DNA of 64,000 nt from Actinomycetota bacterium (GTDB taxonomy: Bacteria; Actinomycetota; Thermoleophilia; Solirubrobacterales; Solirubrobacteraceae). Positions 42,027-51,424 of the stretch are shown here, piece after piece. The notes below the pieces were generated by a model. The model saw only the letters and a list, made by a program, of their open reading frames with translations, had not been told where the DNA came from and did not search any database. The DNA lies in NCBI GenBank assembly GCA_005883215.1, contig VAYS01000016.1, forward strand, positions 51,066-115,065. The letters are read 5' to 3'. The translations under genes were made by a program, and so were the position numbers. Within the stretch, counting starts at the first letter, position 1. The number at the start of each line of letters is the position of its first letter.

Positions 42027-43808
42027 TCAGCCGGCCGCGGGCAACGAGCCCAGGAACCCGGCCAGCGCCGGGGCATCCGGAGCGGGGTCAAGCGCCAGCC
42101 CCGCGGGCTCGTGCTCGGCCCGCCACGCCGAGACGATTCGCACCTCGTCCACCTCGCCCGGGGCCAGGTGGACGCCGGGGCCGCGTACGGGGGTGGCGGG
42201 TAGCGCCGCGCGGCTGCGCCGCACCAGCTCGCCCAGGAGCGCCGGCTCGCGTCCGCCGCGGACCGGAAGCGGCCCCCAGTCGCGGACCCGGCCCTCGATG
42301 ACCCAGAACCCCTCCCACGAGCCGCCGCCCGGATGGGGCGCGGCGAGCAGCGCTGGCTCGGCATGGGTGGCCCGGAGCACCCCCCCGAGCCGCTCGAGCA
42401 GCGCCCGCAGTCGGGCCAGCCGGCGCTGGAGGCCGGCGGCCCGCTCATAGCGCCGCTCGACGGAGGCGGCGAGCACCTGGGCCTCGACGTGGGAGAGCAG
42501 GCGCGCGCGCCCGTCGTCGGCGCCGCCGAACAGCTCGAGCGCCGCGTCCAGGCGCCGTCGGTAGAGGTTGGGGTCAAGATCGCCCAGGCACGGCGACAGG
42601 CAGCGGCCCATCTGCCCGTAGGCCGAGGGGAACGGGCGGCGGGCCAGGCGCCGGGGGCAGTGGCGCAGCCCGAACAGCGAGTCGAGCTGCTCGATCAGCT
42701 CAGCCGCGGCGCGCCTTCCCCGCACCGGACCGACGTTGACCGCGTGGCCGGCGGCCGGCTCGGGCGCCAGCTCGAGCACCGGGAAGGGGTCCTCCAGGCG
42801 ACAGCGCAGGTAGATCCATCCCCGCTCGCGCGGCGCCAGCGCGATGTTGCCGGGGGGGCGCAGCCGTTTGATCAGGCGGTTCTCGAGCACCAGCGCACCG
42901 AGCTCAGAGCCGGTGACGCGGTGGTCGACGGCGGCGGCGTGCTCGGCCCAGTCCGGCCGCGGCGCCGACGGGGCAAAATGCGAGCGCGCCCGGGTGGCCA
43001 GGCACACCGACTTGCCCACGTAAAGGGGCCGGCCCGCCGCGTCGCGGAAGATGTACACGCCCGGCTGGCGGGGAAGCGAGCCGAAGTCAAGCGCCGGCTG
43101 AGACCGCGCTCGCCCGCGTCGCGGCCGGCCCCCGGCCCGGCGCTCCGACCCCCGCCGCTCCGACCCCCGCCGCCCCGACGCCCCCCGCTCCGCCTCTGGC
43201 CGCTCGCGCGCGCGCCGGCGGCGCCGGGCACCCGAGCCCACCAGCTCGAGCGCCTCGCCGATCGTGCCCGCATGGGCGGCGAGGCGGGGCAGCAGGGCGC
43301 AGAAGACCCGCGCGCACGTCTCGGCATCGGGCAGCGCGCGATGACGGGCGCCCACCTCGATGCCCAGCGCGTCGGCCAGGGCGCCGAGCTCGCGGCGGGG
43401 CTGGAGGGGAAGCAGGCGGCGGGCCATGCCCAGCGTGCACAGCGCGGGCGGGTCGGGCCAGGGTACCCCGGCCGCCGCGCACGCCTGATGGAGTACGCGC
43501 CGGTCAAAGCTCGCGCTGTGGGCGACCAGCACCCGGCCGGCCAGGCGCGCCACCAGCTCGCCCAGGACCGCCTCCGGCGGGGCGGCCGCCGCGAGCATGT
43601 CCTGGCGGATGCCGGTGAAGCGCTGGATGCCGGCCGACAGCGGCCGGCTGACCGCCACCAGCGAGGAGAACGTCTCGTGCAGCTCGCCCCCGCCCACCAG
43701 GACGGCCGCCACCTCGGTCACCTCGCACTCCTCCCCCGCGCGTCCATTGGTCTCGCAGTCGACGGCCAGGTACTCGGCCCCGCCAAGAGGTAAAGAGAGG
43801 AGGTCCAC
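42027..43808 (-). CDS. DEDDh 3'-5' exonuclease fused to UvrC-like GIY-YIG nuclease
   Basis: 593-residue DNA-repair nuclease fusion. Residues 10-170 form a DnaQ/epsilon-like DEDDh exonuclease: AVDCETNG (DxE), RFTGIRQDML, VLVAHSASFDRRVL and HRALPDAETCARVF (HxxxxD). After an Arg-rich linker, residues about 225-593 resemble the UvrC N-terminal/Cho region with a GIY-YIG nuclease: PGVYIFRDAAGRPLYVGKS, LVLENRLIKRLRPPGNIAL, and the Cys-containing CPRRLARRPF and RCLSPCLG. The fusion is known in actinobacteria (Rv2191-like). It probably makes 3' incisions at bulky adducts. The start is set to GTG 43808; the longer frame upstream overlaps the divergent lipoprotein gene. Confidence 0.88.
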   Translation of the reverse strand: MDLLSLPLGGAEYLAVDCETNGRAGEECEVTEVAAVLVGGGELHETFSSLVAVSRPLSAGIQRFTGIRQDMLAAAAPPEAVLGELVARLAGRVLVAHSASFDRRVLHQACAAAGVPWPDPPALCTLGMARRLLPLQPRRELGALADALGIEVGARHRALPDAETCARVFCALLPRLAAHAGTIGEALELVGSGARRRRRARERPEAERGASGRRGSERRGSERRAGGRPRRGRARSQPALDFGSLPRQPGVYIFRDAAGRPLYVGKSVCLATRARSHFAPSAPRPDWAEHAAAVDHRVTGSELGALVLENRLIKRLRPPGNIALAPRERGWIYLRCRLEDPFPVLELAPEPAAGHAVNVGPVRGRRAAAELIEQLDSLFGLRHCPRRLARRPFPSAYGQMGRCLSPCLGDLDPNLYRRRLDAALELFGGADDGRARLLSHVEAQVLAASVERRYERAAGLQRRLARLRALLERLGGVLRATHAEPALLAAPHPGGGSWEGFWVIEGRVRDWGPLPVRGGREPALLGELVRRSRAALPATPVRGPGVHLAPGEVDEVRIVSAWRAEHEPAGLALDPAPDAPALAGFLGSLPAAG

Positions 43809-43901
43809 GACGTTTGTGGGTACCGGGCGCCCCGGACGGGGCGCAGGCCGCCTTGCAGCGCCGGCGCCAGGAATCGGCGCACCGCCCCCGAAGTACCCGC
43901 C

Positions 43902-44552
43902 ATGGGCCCGCCGCGCCGGCGCCGATCCCCGCTGCCCGCCGCCCTGGGCGCCGTCGCCGCCCTGCTGGCGACCACCGCCACGGGGTGCGGCTCTAGCTCC
44001 TCGAGCTCCCACACCAAGTCGACCGCGACGGCGGCCACCGGCCCGACGGCGGCCACGACGGCCACCGGGCCCACCGCCCCGAGCCGGCCGCACACCACCC
44101 CGACCGCCCCGAGCGGCGCCGGCACTGGCGGGACGCCGGCCCCGTCGACGGGCGGAGGGGCGGTGGCCCACGGGCGGTCAGCGGCGATCGCGCTCGTCGC
44201 CCGGCAGGGCTACTCGGTCACCGACCCCTCCACCTACCGCAGCGATCAGACCCTGCGCGTGCTGGTGGGCGCTACGGGCAAGAAGATGACCGGTCGGGTC
44301 CAGCGCGCGTTCTTCTTCGTCAACGACCGCTACCTGGGCACGGACACCAGCGCCCCGAGCGCCGGCATCACGGTGGCGGGCCAGGACGACACCAGCGTGA
44401 CGCTCTCCTATCGCCTGTTTCGCCCCTCCGACCCGCTGTGCTGCCCCTCCGGCGGCCGAAGAAGCGTGCGCTTCGTCCTCGACAACGGCGAGCTCGCCCC
44501 CAGCCGGCCGATCCCCCCCGCCGACCCCCGCGCGGCGCTCAGCCGCCGCTGA
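43902..44552 (+). CDS. LppP/LprE-family lipoprotein
   Basis: 216-residue lipoprotein. A signal peptide leads to a lipobox-like TATGC (Cys about residue 29), then a long Ser/Thr/Ala linker. The C-terminal domain (ALVARQGYSVTDPSTYRSDQ, LRVLVGATGKKMTGRVQRAF, FFVNDRYLGTD, ITVAGQDDTSVTLSYRLFRP) matches the LppP/LprE family of mycobacterial and other actinobacterial lipoproteins. CCPSGGRRSVRF holds two adjacent Cys. It is divergent from the exonuclease gene and convergent with the 44585 protein. Function of the family is poorly known. Confidence 0.82.
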   Translation: MGPPRRRRSPLPAALGAVAALLATTATGCGSSSSSSHTKSTATAATGPTAATTATGPTAPSRPHTTPTAPSGAGTGGTPAPSTGGGAVAHGRSAAIALVARQGYSVTDPSTYRSDQTLRVLVGATGKKMTGRVQRAFFFVNDRYLGTDTSAPSAGITVAGQDDTSVTLSYRLFRPSDPLCCPSGGRRSVRFVLDNGELAPSRPIPPADPRAALSRR

Positions 44553-44584
44553 GCTCGGCCCACCGCCCGCCGCGGGGCGGGGCC

Positions 44585-46219
44585 TCAGCCGACGCGCGGG
44601 ATCTCGTAGGCGCGGGCGGGCAGGCGCGCCGACGCCGGCGCCGCCTGGCGACGGACGCGGCGACCGGCGGCCGACCGCGCCCGGGCCGAGCGGGCGCTGG
44701 CCGACCGCGCCCCGGCCGAGCGGGCGCTGGCCGAGGTAGCGCTGCTGCCGGTCCAGTCGACGACCACCGGCGTCAGCGCGAGCAGTGCCTGCCAGGTGGC
44801 GGGATCGGTCGCCCCGCTCACCGGCAGGTGGCGGTCGGACTGAAACGCGCGCAGGGCGGAGTCGGTGGTGGAGTCAAACGTCCCGTTGGTCGGAGTCGAG
44901 GGGGCGACCGAGGCCAGGTGCTCCTGCATCCAGACGACCTGGTCGCCCTTGGCGCCCCGGCGGAGCGTCGGCCACGAGGTGGGCACGGTAAAGCCGGTCA
45001 CCGGGGCGACCGGATCCCCGAGCGAGGCCCAGCCGCGGGCGCTGGTCTCCTGCCAGTCCCACCAGGACAGACCGGCAAAGCCATAGGCGGCCGCCAGGGC
45101 CCGGAAGCGGTGGATCTGGCTGGGCGCGGGATCCTGGTAGGTCTGACCCAGGGGGAAGATCGGCCGGTCATAGACCCGGTTTTGCACGAAGGTGTGGGCG
45201 TAGACGGTGTCCACCGTCGTGCCGATGTCCTTCCAGTACATCTGGGGGGCGTTGTACTGGGCGCCCTGGGGCCCGAGGAACACCGAGTAGGGCAGCGAGG
45301 GGTGGTAGTCGACGTAGGGGAAGGACGCCAGGCCGATCGGGTAGGCGGCGCCCACCTTCGCCCGCAGCTCGGTCATGTAGCGCTGGGCGGCGGCGTAATG
45401 GCCCTCGTACTCGGACTCGGCGTCGATGACCAGGCAGTCGGCGCCGGCGGTCACCGCGCGGGCCCCCAGGTCGGCCTCGCCGATCGGGTGCGTGCCGTAG
45501 ACGTACTGCCACGCGCACACCTTCAGGCCCTGGGCCTTGAGCGCGGCGACGGTGTCCGAGGAGAACTGCGACCAGTAGTTGCTCGAGCCGTCCGAGCTCT
45601 TGACGTACAGCGTCTTGATCCCGGCCGCGCGGGCCTTGGCGACGATCGCGCTGAGGTTTCCGCCGTTTGACTTGGACAGGTACCAGATCCACATTCCGGC
45701 GCCGTCGAAGGCGCTGTGGCTGGGCTTGGTCACCCCCGTCGCGGGCCGACGCCCCAGGTGGCGGATCACGTAGATCGGGCCGAAGGGCAGCGAGCGCACG
45801 CCGCGGCGGCTGACCGCCACGATGTGCCCCGAGACCGCCCGGGTGGGGACGGTGACGATCAGGCCGTGGGTCTTGGAGCGGCGCAGGTGGGCCGACGTGC
45901 TGGTGGGGCGCCCGGGGCCCTTGGCCTGGGCCCGGAAGACGACCAGCATGCCCGACCCCAGGTGCTGGCCGCGGAACACCAGGTGCCCCAGGCGCTCGAC
46001 GTGGCGCCCGTCGGGCTCGCACTTGCCCGGGGGCAGACAGCGGGCGTCGAGGATCACCGGCCGCACGCGGGCCCGGTGGGCCCGTCGGGCGCCGGCCCCG
46101 GGCGCGGACGACAGCGAGGCCGCGGCGGCGGCGACCAGCGCCAGCGCGCCCCAGGCGTGGCGGGAGGGGCGGCCGCGGCGGCCGACCGGCCGCCGGGGGG
46201 CGGAGTCGCTGGCTGTCAT
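44585..46219 (-). CDS. Exported TIM-barrel protein with peptidoglycan-binding domain
   Basis: 544-residue exported protein. The signal peptide (GALALVAAAAASLSSAPGAGA) is followed by a strand-rich, IPT-like domain (HLVFRGQHLGSGMLVVFRA). The central part looks like a glycosidase-type TIM barrel: GAGMWIWYLSKSNGG, AAGIKTLYVKSSDG, LKVCAWQYVYGTHPIGE, CLVIDAESEYEGHY (possible catalytic DxE) and FAGLSWWDWQETSARGW. The C-terminal part has a PG_binding_1 repeat (LRRGAKGDQVVWMQEHL, SALRAFQSDRHLPVSG) and a repetitive Ser-Ala-Arg tail. It is probably a cell-wall-bound hydrolase. Start at ATG 46219 (MTASDSA) is chosen at the signal peptide; the longer frame overlaps the divergent deacetylase promoter. Confidence 0.8.
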   Translation of the reverse strand: MTASDSAPRRPVGRRGRPSRHAWGALALVAAAAASLSSAPGAGARRAHRARVRPVILDARCLPPGKCEPDGRHVERLGHLVFRGQHLGSGMLVVFRAQAKGPGRPTSTSAHLRRSKTHGLIVTVPTRAVSGHIVAVSRRGVRSLPFGPIYVIRHLGRRPATGVTKPSHSAFDGAGMWIWYLSKSNGGNLSAIVAKARAAGIKTLYVKSSDGSSNYWSQFSSDTVAALKAQGLKVCAWQYVYGTHPIGEADLGARAVTAGADCLVIDAESEYEGHYAAAQRYMTELRAKVGAAYPIGLASFPYVDYHPSLPYSVFLGPQGAQYNAPQMYWKDIGTTVDTVYAHTFVQNRVYDRPIFPLGQTYQDPAPSQIHRFRALAAAYGFAGLSWWDWQETSARGWASLGDPVAPVTGFTVPTSWPTLRRGAKGDQVVWMQEHLASVAPSTPTNGTFDSTTDSALRAFQSDRHLPVSGATDPATWQALLALTPVVVDWTGSSATSASARSAGARSASARSARARSAAGRRVRRQAAPASARLPARAYEIPRVG

Positions 46220-46507
46220 CAAAACGTGCGGCACAGCGGGCTTCGCTACCGAGGACACCGTCGGGCCGAATCCGAGCGGGCGCAGGGCGTCGCTACCCTG
46301 CACCCGACCCACCGGCGTTCCCCGTACGATTGGGGTCCGCGGGGCAAGCTCGGGCGACCCCGAAACGGTGATTCGCTCAGGGGGCTCCAACCGCAGGGTG
46401 CGGGCCAAGTTGCGGACTTTGCGGGCAATTCTTATGGACCGGGAGGCGGCCGGTTTTGCCGACCGGGCAGTTTCGACCACCGTAGCCGTCACAGTCGAGC
46501 AAGCGCG
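46220..46507. other. Divergent intergenic region
   Basis: About 288 bases between the TIM-barrel protein and the deacetylase. It holds a sigma70-like promoter for the deacetylase (46410-46438). No riboswitch class or small gene is recognisable. Confidence 0.4.
46410..46438 (+). promoter_or_regulatory. Sigma70-like promoter of the polysaccharide deacetylase
   Basis: TTGCGG (46410-46415), a 17-base spacer and TATGGA (46433-46438), 70 bases before the ATG at 46508. Both hexamers are within two changes of the consensus, which is notable in such GC-rich DNA. Confidence 0.4.
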
Positions 46508-47485
46508 ATGAGACACCAGATCTTCGATGGCCAGTCCAACGAGCCGCCGGGCGGGGCCCTGGGGGCCCGGTCTGGGGCGACGCCCGATGCCCGCCAGGCG
46601 CAGATTCGCCGGCGGCGCACGGTGGCCGGGGCCAGCGCACTGCTGCTGGTGCTGCTCCTGATCGCCGTCTCCTCGGGCGGCGGCTCGTCGTCAAGACCCA
46701 AGTCCGATCCCGCCCAGGCCGCCGCCCAGATCCACGGTCGCGGCCTGGCGGGCATCGTCCCCCCGCCCCCCGACGTGCCCTTCGGTGGGATCACCGCCCA
46801 GGAGGACGCCGCCATCAACCGGGTCATGTCCTACACCCCGACCGTGGTGCAGGGCGGCAGCCAGCGGCGCGAGGTGGCGCTGACCTTCGACGACGGGCCC
46901 AGCACCTACACGCCCGAGATCCTCTCCGTCCTGGAGCGCGAGCACGTCCCGGCCACGTTCTTTCAGATCGGCCAGCAGTCGCGCATGTACCCGGATCTGG
47001 GGACCACCGAGCTGCGCGAGGGCTTCCCGGTCGAAAACCACACCCGCACGCACCCCTTCCTCGCCCGCCTCTCGCCCCAGGAGCAGCAGGGCGAGATCAC
47101 CGACGCCTCGGCGGCGATCGTGAGCTTTGGCGGACCTCCCCCACGGCTGTTTCGCCCCCCCTACGGCTCCTACGACAGCGCCACCCTGCGGATCCTGCGC
47201 GAGCAGCGCATGCTCAACATCCTGTGGACGGTGGACACCCGCGACTTCGCCCAGCCCGGCGTCGACCGCATCGTCATGACCGCCCTGAGCGGGGCGGTGC
47301 CGGGGGCGATCATCCTCATGCACGACGGCGGCGGCCCCCGCACCCAGGAGCCGCTGGCGCTGCCCCGCATCATTCGCGGCCTGCGCGAGCGCCACTTCCG
47401 CCTGGTCACCGTGCCCCAGATGATGCTCGAGGACCCGCCCGGCGCCGGCCAGGCGGTCCCCCGTGGGCTCTCGGGAGTGGGCTGA
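46508..47485 (+). CDS. NodB-type polysaccharide deacetylase
   Basis: 325-residue membrane-anchored enzyme. After a basic cytosolic head comes one membrane helix (VAGASALLLVLLLIAVSSGG). The catalytic NodB domain (about residues 118-310) has motif 1 TFDDGPS, motif 2 H-x3-H in ENHTRTHPFL, motif 3 RPPYGS, VDTRDFAQPG, and motif 5 IILMHDGGG. These bind a metal and deacetylate N-acetylglucosamine in peptidoglycan or another polymer outside the membrane. The next gene, an L,D-transpeptidase, is on the same strand 220 bases on; together they fit cell-wall remodelling. Confidence 0.92.
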   Translation: MRHQIFDGQSNEPPGGALGARSGATPDARQAQIRRRRTVAGASALLLVLLLIAVSSGGGSSSRPKSDPAQAAAQIHGRGLAGIVPPPPDVPFGGITAQEDAAINRVMSYTPTVVQGGSQRREVALTFDDGPSTYTPEILSVLEREHVPATFFQIGQQSRMYPDLGTTELREGFPVENHTRTHPFLARLSPQEQQGEITDASAAIVSFGGPPPRLFRPPYGSYDSATLRILREQRMLNILWTVDTRDFAQPGVDRIVMTALSGAVPGAIILMHDGGGPRTQEPLALPRIIRGLRERHFRLVTVPQMMLEDPPGAGQAVPRGLSGVG

Positions 47486-47706
47486 TCCGGGGGATCGGGG
47501 CGCCCGCCGCCGGCCCGCCTGCGGTCAGCAATCGAACATCGATTGGGCGCCAGGCTCCAATTTGCCGCCGGACGCAGGAGCGCTTGCTCTAGCCTAGGCC
47601 GCAAGTCCGCTTGCAGCCCAAGGTTGCAGGACGGCAGCCCACCAGCCAAACTGCGCGCACTGCGGCCGGAGGATGGAAGCTCTGGCCGCGGGCGGGTGAT
47701 CAGGAA

Positions 47707-48843
47707 GTGGCCCACCGCAGCACAGTCATCGACGAACCGTCCGGTCCGCCGGGCACGAACGCCTTGCGACTTCGCAAACGCGACGAGCCCCCCGCCAACG
47801 GGGGGGGCCGCTCGACGCTGTGGATCGTGGGCGGCATCGCGGTGGGGCTGGTGCTCGTGCTGCTGGTCGCCGCCTGGCTCTATGACCACAGCCGCGACAA
47901 CAAGATCACCCGCGGCGTCAGCGTCGCCGGCATCGACGTCGGCGGCCTGAGCGTCTCCCAGGCGCGCGAGCGTCTGCGCCAGCGGCTGCGCACGCCGCTG
48001 GACTCCCCGGTGGTGGTGACCGTGGGCGAGCGGCGCTTTAGGATCTCCCCCCGCGCCGCCCACGTCTACGTGAACATCAACCAGGCGGCCTACCAGGCCC
48101 TGGCGGCGGGGCGCAGCGGCTGGTTCGTGGGCCGGGTGCTCGACGACATCCAAGGCCGGGACCTCAACCGCGACGTCACGCCGACGGTCAGCTACAACGA
48201 GCCCGCGGTGCGCCACATGGTGGCCCGCATCTCCACCCAGGCCCACCGCCCGGCGCAGGACGCCAGCGTCCACCCCACCCCCTCGAGCCTGCGGCGCGTG
48301 CCCAGCCACAACGGGGTCTCGGTGAAGACCGGGCACCTGCTGGCCCGCGTGCAGGAAACGCTGTCTCACCCCGGTGGCTCGCGCACGATCGCCGCGCCGG
48401 TGACCATCCTGCGCCCCAAGGTGACGATGCACCAGCTCGCGGCCAAGTACCCCTCCTACATCGTGATCAACCGCAACGGCTTCGAGCTGCGCCTGTACCA
48501 GCACCTGAAGCTCAGCCACACCTACACAATCGCGGTGGGCATGCAGGGACTGGAGACGCCGGCCGGGCTCTACGCCATCCAGGAGAAGCAGGTCAACCCC
48601 TCCTGGCAGGTCCCCAACTCCTCCTGGGCCGGGAACCTGGCCGGGCAGCTGATCCCGCCCGGACCCGAGGACCCGCTCAAGGCCCGCTGGATGGGCTTTA
48701 ACGGCGGCGCCGGGATCCACGGCACCGACGACACGGGCTCGCTGGGGAGCGCCGCGTCGCACGGCTGCATCCGCATGTCGATCGACGACGTCATCGCGCT
48801 GTACCCCAAGGTCAAGGTCGGCACCCCGGTCTACGTCATCTAG
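47707..48843 (+). CDS. Membrane-anchored L,D-transpeptidase (YkuD)
   Basis: 378-residue peptidoglycan cross-linking enzyme. A cytosolic head is followed by a membrane helix (LWIVGGIAVGLVLVLLVAAW, about residues 40-59), a PG_binding_4-like region beginning ITRGVSVAGIDVGGLSVSQA, and a YkuD catalytic domain (from about residue 245) with YIVINRNGFELRLYQ, GIHGTDDTGSLG, and the catalytic ASHGCIRMS (Cys). It ends normally with VGTPVYVI. GTG at 47707 has AGGAAG directly upstream. The enzyme forms 3-3 cross-links and is the target of carbapenems in other actinobacteria. Confidence 0.93.
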   Translation: MAHRSTVIDEPSGPPGTNALRLRKRDEPPANGGGRSTLWIVGGIAVGLVLVLLVAAWLYDHSRDNKITRGVSVAGIDVGGLSVSQARERLRQRLRTPLDSPVVVTVGERRFRISPRAAHVYVNINQAAYQALAAGRSGWFVGRVLDDIQGRDLNRDVTPTVSYNEPAVRHMVARISTQAHRPAQDASVHPTPSSLRRVPSHNGVSVKTGHLLARVQETLSHPGGSRTIAAPVTILRPKVTMHQLAAKYPSYIVINRNGFELRLYQHLKLSHTYTIAVGMQGLETPAGLYAIQEKQVNPSWQVPNSSWAGNLAGQLIPPGPEDPLKARWMGFNGGAGIHGTDDTGSLGSAASHGCIRMSIDDVIALYPKVKVGTPVYVI

Positions 48844-48900
48844 ACCGGTCCTCGGAGTCCGCCCAATCACCCGCCGAGCCCGCCCGCAGCGCCACCGCGG

Positions 48901-50464
48901 GTGCGGGGCGGGCGTCGCCCTGGCGCTGCTCGCGCCGGGGCTGCTGGCGCTGGCCGCGCCGTCGGGCGCGGGCGCCGCGACTGGGCGCTGGTCCGAGGCG
49001 GCCAACCTGCCACCGGCCACGGCGAGCCCGGGCTTCGACGAGCGCGTGAGCGTGCTCGGGGATGGACGGCTCCTGGTGGCCGGCGGCTACGCCGGCGACT
49101 TCGGGGGCGGCTATCTGGCCAGCACCGCCCTGTATGACCCGCGCACCAGGCGCTGGTCGCGCGGCCGGCCGATGACCGCCCGGCGCGACGGGCAGGGCGC
49201 CGCCGCGCTGGCCGACGGGCGGGCGCTGGTCGCCGGGGGCTATGACGGCGGGTTTCTCGCCGGCGCCGAGCTCTATGACCCGGCCACCGGCCGCTGGCGC
49301 CGGGTGCACCCCATGCCCACCGCGCGCTGGGGGCAGACCGCCACGACGCTCGCCGACGGGCGCGTGCTGGTGGTCGGCGGGGTGGGCGCCGGGGGCTACC
49401 TGTCGAGCACCGAGCTCTATGACCCGCGCGTCGATGGCTGGACGCGCGGGCCGGCGCTGCCCGGGGCCCGCGACGGCCACACGGCCACGCTCCTGGGCGA
49501 CGGCTCGGTCCTGGTCGCCGGCGGCTACGAAGCCTCGGGGCCGACGGCCAGCGCCGCCCGCTATGAGCCGGCGACCGGGCGCTGGGTGCCGGCGGCACCG
49601 ATGCACCACCCTCGCGACGGCCACACGGCCACCCCGCTGGCCGACGGAAGCGTGCTGGTGGCCGGCGGGGCGGGGCCCGCGGGCTATCCGCGCGAGGCCG
49701 AGCTCTACCTGCCCGCCGCCGACCGCTGGGTCTCCGCCGGCCAGCTGGCCCGCGGGCGCGAGGGCCACGCTGCCGCCCGCCTGGGCGACGGGCGCGTGCT
49801 CCTCACCGGCGGCGCCGGACCCGCCCGCGGCAAACAGCTCCCGACGCTCGCCTCGTCTGAGCTCTATGAGCCCGGCACCCGCTCCTGGTCGCCCGCCGCG
49901 TCCCTGCCCGACGAGGCCGAGCGCTGGGACCACGCGCTGGTCGGCGTGGGCGACGCCAGCGCCCTGTTCACCGGAGGCAACAGCGCGATCTTTCGCCCAG
50001 GCGCGTCCGGGGGATCCCGGATCGGTGACCGCCTGGCGGCGGCGGCCCGCAGCCGGCGCAGCCGCCGCCCGGGATGCGGGACGTTCTGTCGCCAGGCGGG
50101 CAGCGTGGGCGGTCGACCGCCGCCCGGAGAGCCGCTGACCATCGGGCGCCAGGCGGTGCGGATCGGCCGCCAGGGCGTGGTCGGCGTGCGCGTGCGCTGC
50201 CTGCGTGCTCGCCGCTGCCGGGGGGCGCTGCTGCTGGGGGTCGCCCCGGAGCTGGGGCGCGCCGATCTGGACATCGCCCCCGGGCGCCGGGGCACCGTGC
50301 GGCTGGGACTCTCCCCCGCCGGCCAGCGCCTGGTCCGCCGCCAGCGGCGCCTGACGGCGCTGGCCCTGGGGCTGGTCATGGAGGTGCGCGAGCGCGGGCA
50401 CGGCGTCCCCGTCCGCAACGTGGTGCGGGCGATCGTCCTGCGCTGGCCGGCGCCCGGGCGGTAA
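48901..50464 (+). CDS. Exported kelch-repeat propeller protein with unclear 5' frame
   Basis: About 520 residues: six to seven kelch-like repeats of 45-50 residues, each with a VAGGY or VVGGV strand, STELYDP and W..G (for example LVAGGYDGG, LYDPATGRW, LVVGGVGAG, LYEPGTRSW). A basic C-terminal domain with several Cys follows. The propeller frame has a good signal-peptide sequence (ALALLAPGLLALAAPSGAGA, bases 48921-48980) but no ATG, GTG or TTG before it; the first normal start in that frame is GTG 49046, inside repeat 1. The GTG at 48901 is one frame off and a single-base slip in the nearby G runs would restore a full signal peptide. Likely binds polysaccharide. Confidence 0.72.
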
Positions 50465-50516
50465 TGAGCGTCGCTGGCCGGCGGGTCGGCGGAGATGAGC
50501 GGCCGGGCCCGGCGGG

Positions 50517-51314
50517 TCAGTTGCGCATCAGGCGCTTGGCCACGGGCAGCGCCACTCCGGCGGGCATGAAGCGGTTGGGGCCGAACGCGGCCCGGGCGCC
50601 CAGGCCGGGGATGATCGTGCGCTTGCCCTTCTCGGCGGCCCGCAGCGCCTTCTCGGCCACCTCCTCGGGCGCCACCCACACCATCCCGGGCAGCTTGTCG
50701 GCGAAGCGGGCGTCGTTGGCTTCCTGAAACTCGGTCTTGACCGGGCCGGGGCAGACGGCGGTGACGGTGACGCCGTGGTCCTTGCCTTCGGACCACAGGG
50801 CTTCGCTGAACAGGAGCACGAACGACTTGCTGGCGGCGTAGGTCGAGTTGAAGGGCAGCGGCTGCAGGCCGGCGGTGGAGGACATGTTGATCACCGTCCC
50901 GCGCCCCGCCTGGCACATCGCCGGGAAGTAGCGTTTGGTCAGGTCGACCACCGCCTCGACGTCGAGCCGGACCTGCTGGAGCTCGCGCTCGCGCTCGGAG
51001 TCGACGAACGCCCCGTAGACGCCGAAGCCGGCGTTGTTGACCAGGATCTCGACGGTCAGGCCGAGCTCGGCGATACCCCCGACCAACCCGTCGCGCGCGC
51101 TCGCGTCGGCCAGGTCGCAGCCGATCGCGTGGGCGGCGACGCCGGTCTCGGCGGCGAGCTCGTCGGCCAGCGCCTTGAGCCGCTCCTCGCGGCGGGCGAC
51201 CAACACGACGCCGTGGCCCCGCGCGGCCAGGGCCCGGGCATAGGCCGTCCCGATCCCCGAGGAGGCTCCGGTCACGAGCGCGGTCGAGCTGGGGCCGGGC
51301 GCGGGCAGGGCCAT
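50517..51314 (-). CDS. Short-chain dehydrogenase/reductase
   Basis: 265-residue classical SDR: TGASSGIGTAYARAL cofactor loop, RREERLKALADEL (NADP preference), CDLADASA, LVNNAGFGVYGAF, Ser in NMSSTAGLQPL and YAASKSFV active site, then AVCPGPVKTEFQ. It resembles bacterial SDRs of the DltE/YciK type. Start at ATG 51314; an upstream GTG is possible. Convergent with the kelch gene; substrate unknown. Confidence 0.88.
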   Translation of the reverse strand: MALPAPGPSSTALVTGASSGIGTAYARALAARGHGVVLVARREERLKALADELAAETGVAAHAIGCDLADASARDGLVGGIAELGLTVEILVNNAGFGVYGAFVDSERERELQQVRLDVEAVVDLTKRYFPAMCQAGRGTVINMSSTAGLQPLPFNSTYAASKSFVLLFSEALWSEGKDHGVTVTAVCPGPVKTEFQEANDARFADKLPGMVWVAPEEVAEKALRAAEKGKRTIIPGLGARAAFGPNRFMPAGVALPVAKRLMRN

Positions 51315-51424
51315 GGCCCGACCTTTTACCACTTGCCCGCCCGGCGCGGTGGCTCGCGCGCCGCGACCGGCGGCGGCTCCCGCGCGATGCGCGCGAACTG
51401 GAGGCGGTTAGCCTCCCTCTCCAG

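Noticed and set aside
46220-46507. c-di-AMP (ydaO) riboswitch upstream of a cell-wall gene
   Set aside because: These often precede wall hydrolases in actinobacteria, and a GGTGATTCGC segment drew attention, but the other conserved blocks (such as CCGAACCCG...CAGCT) are missing.
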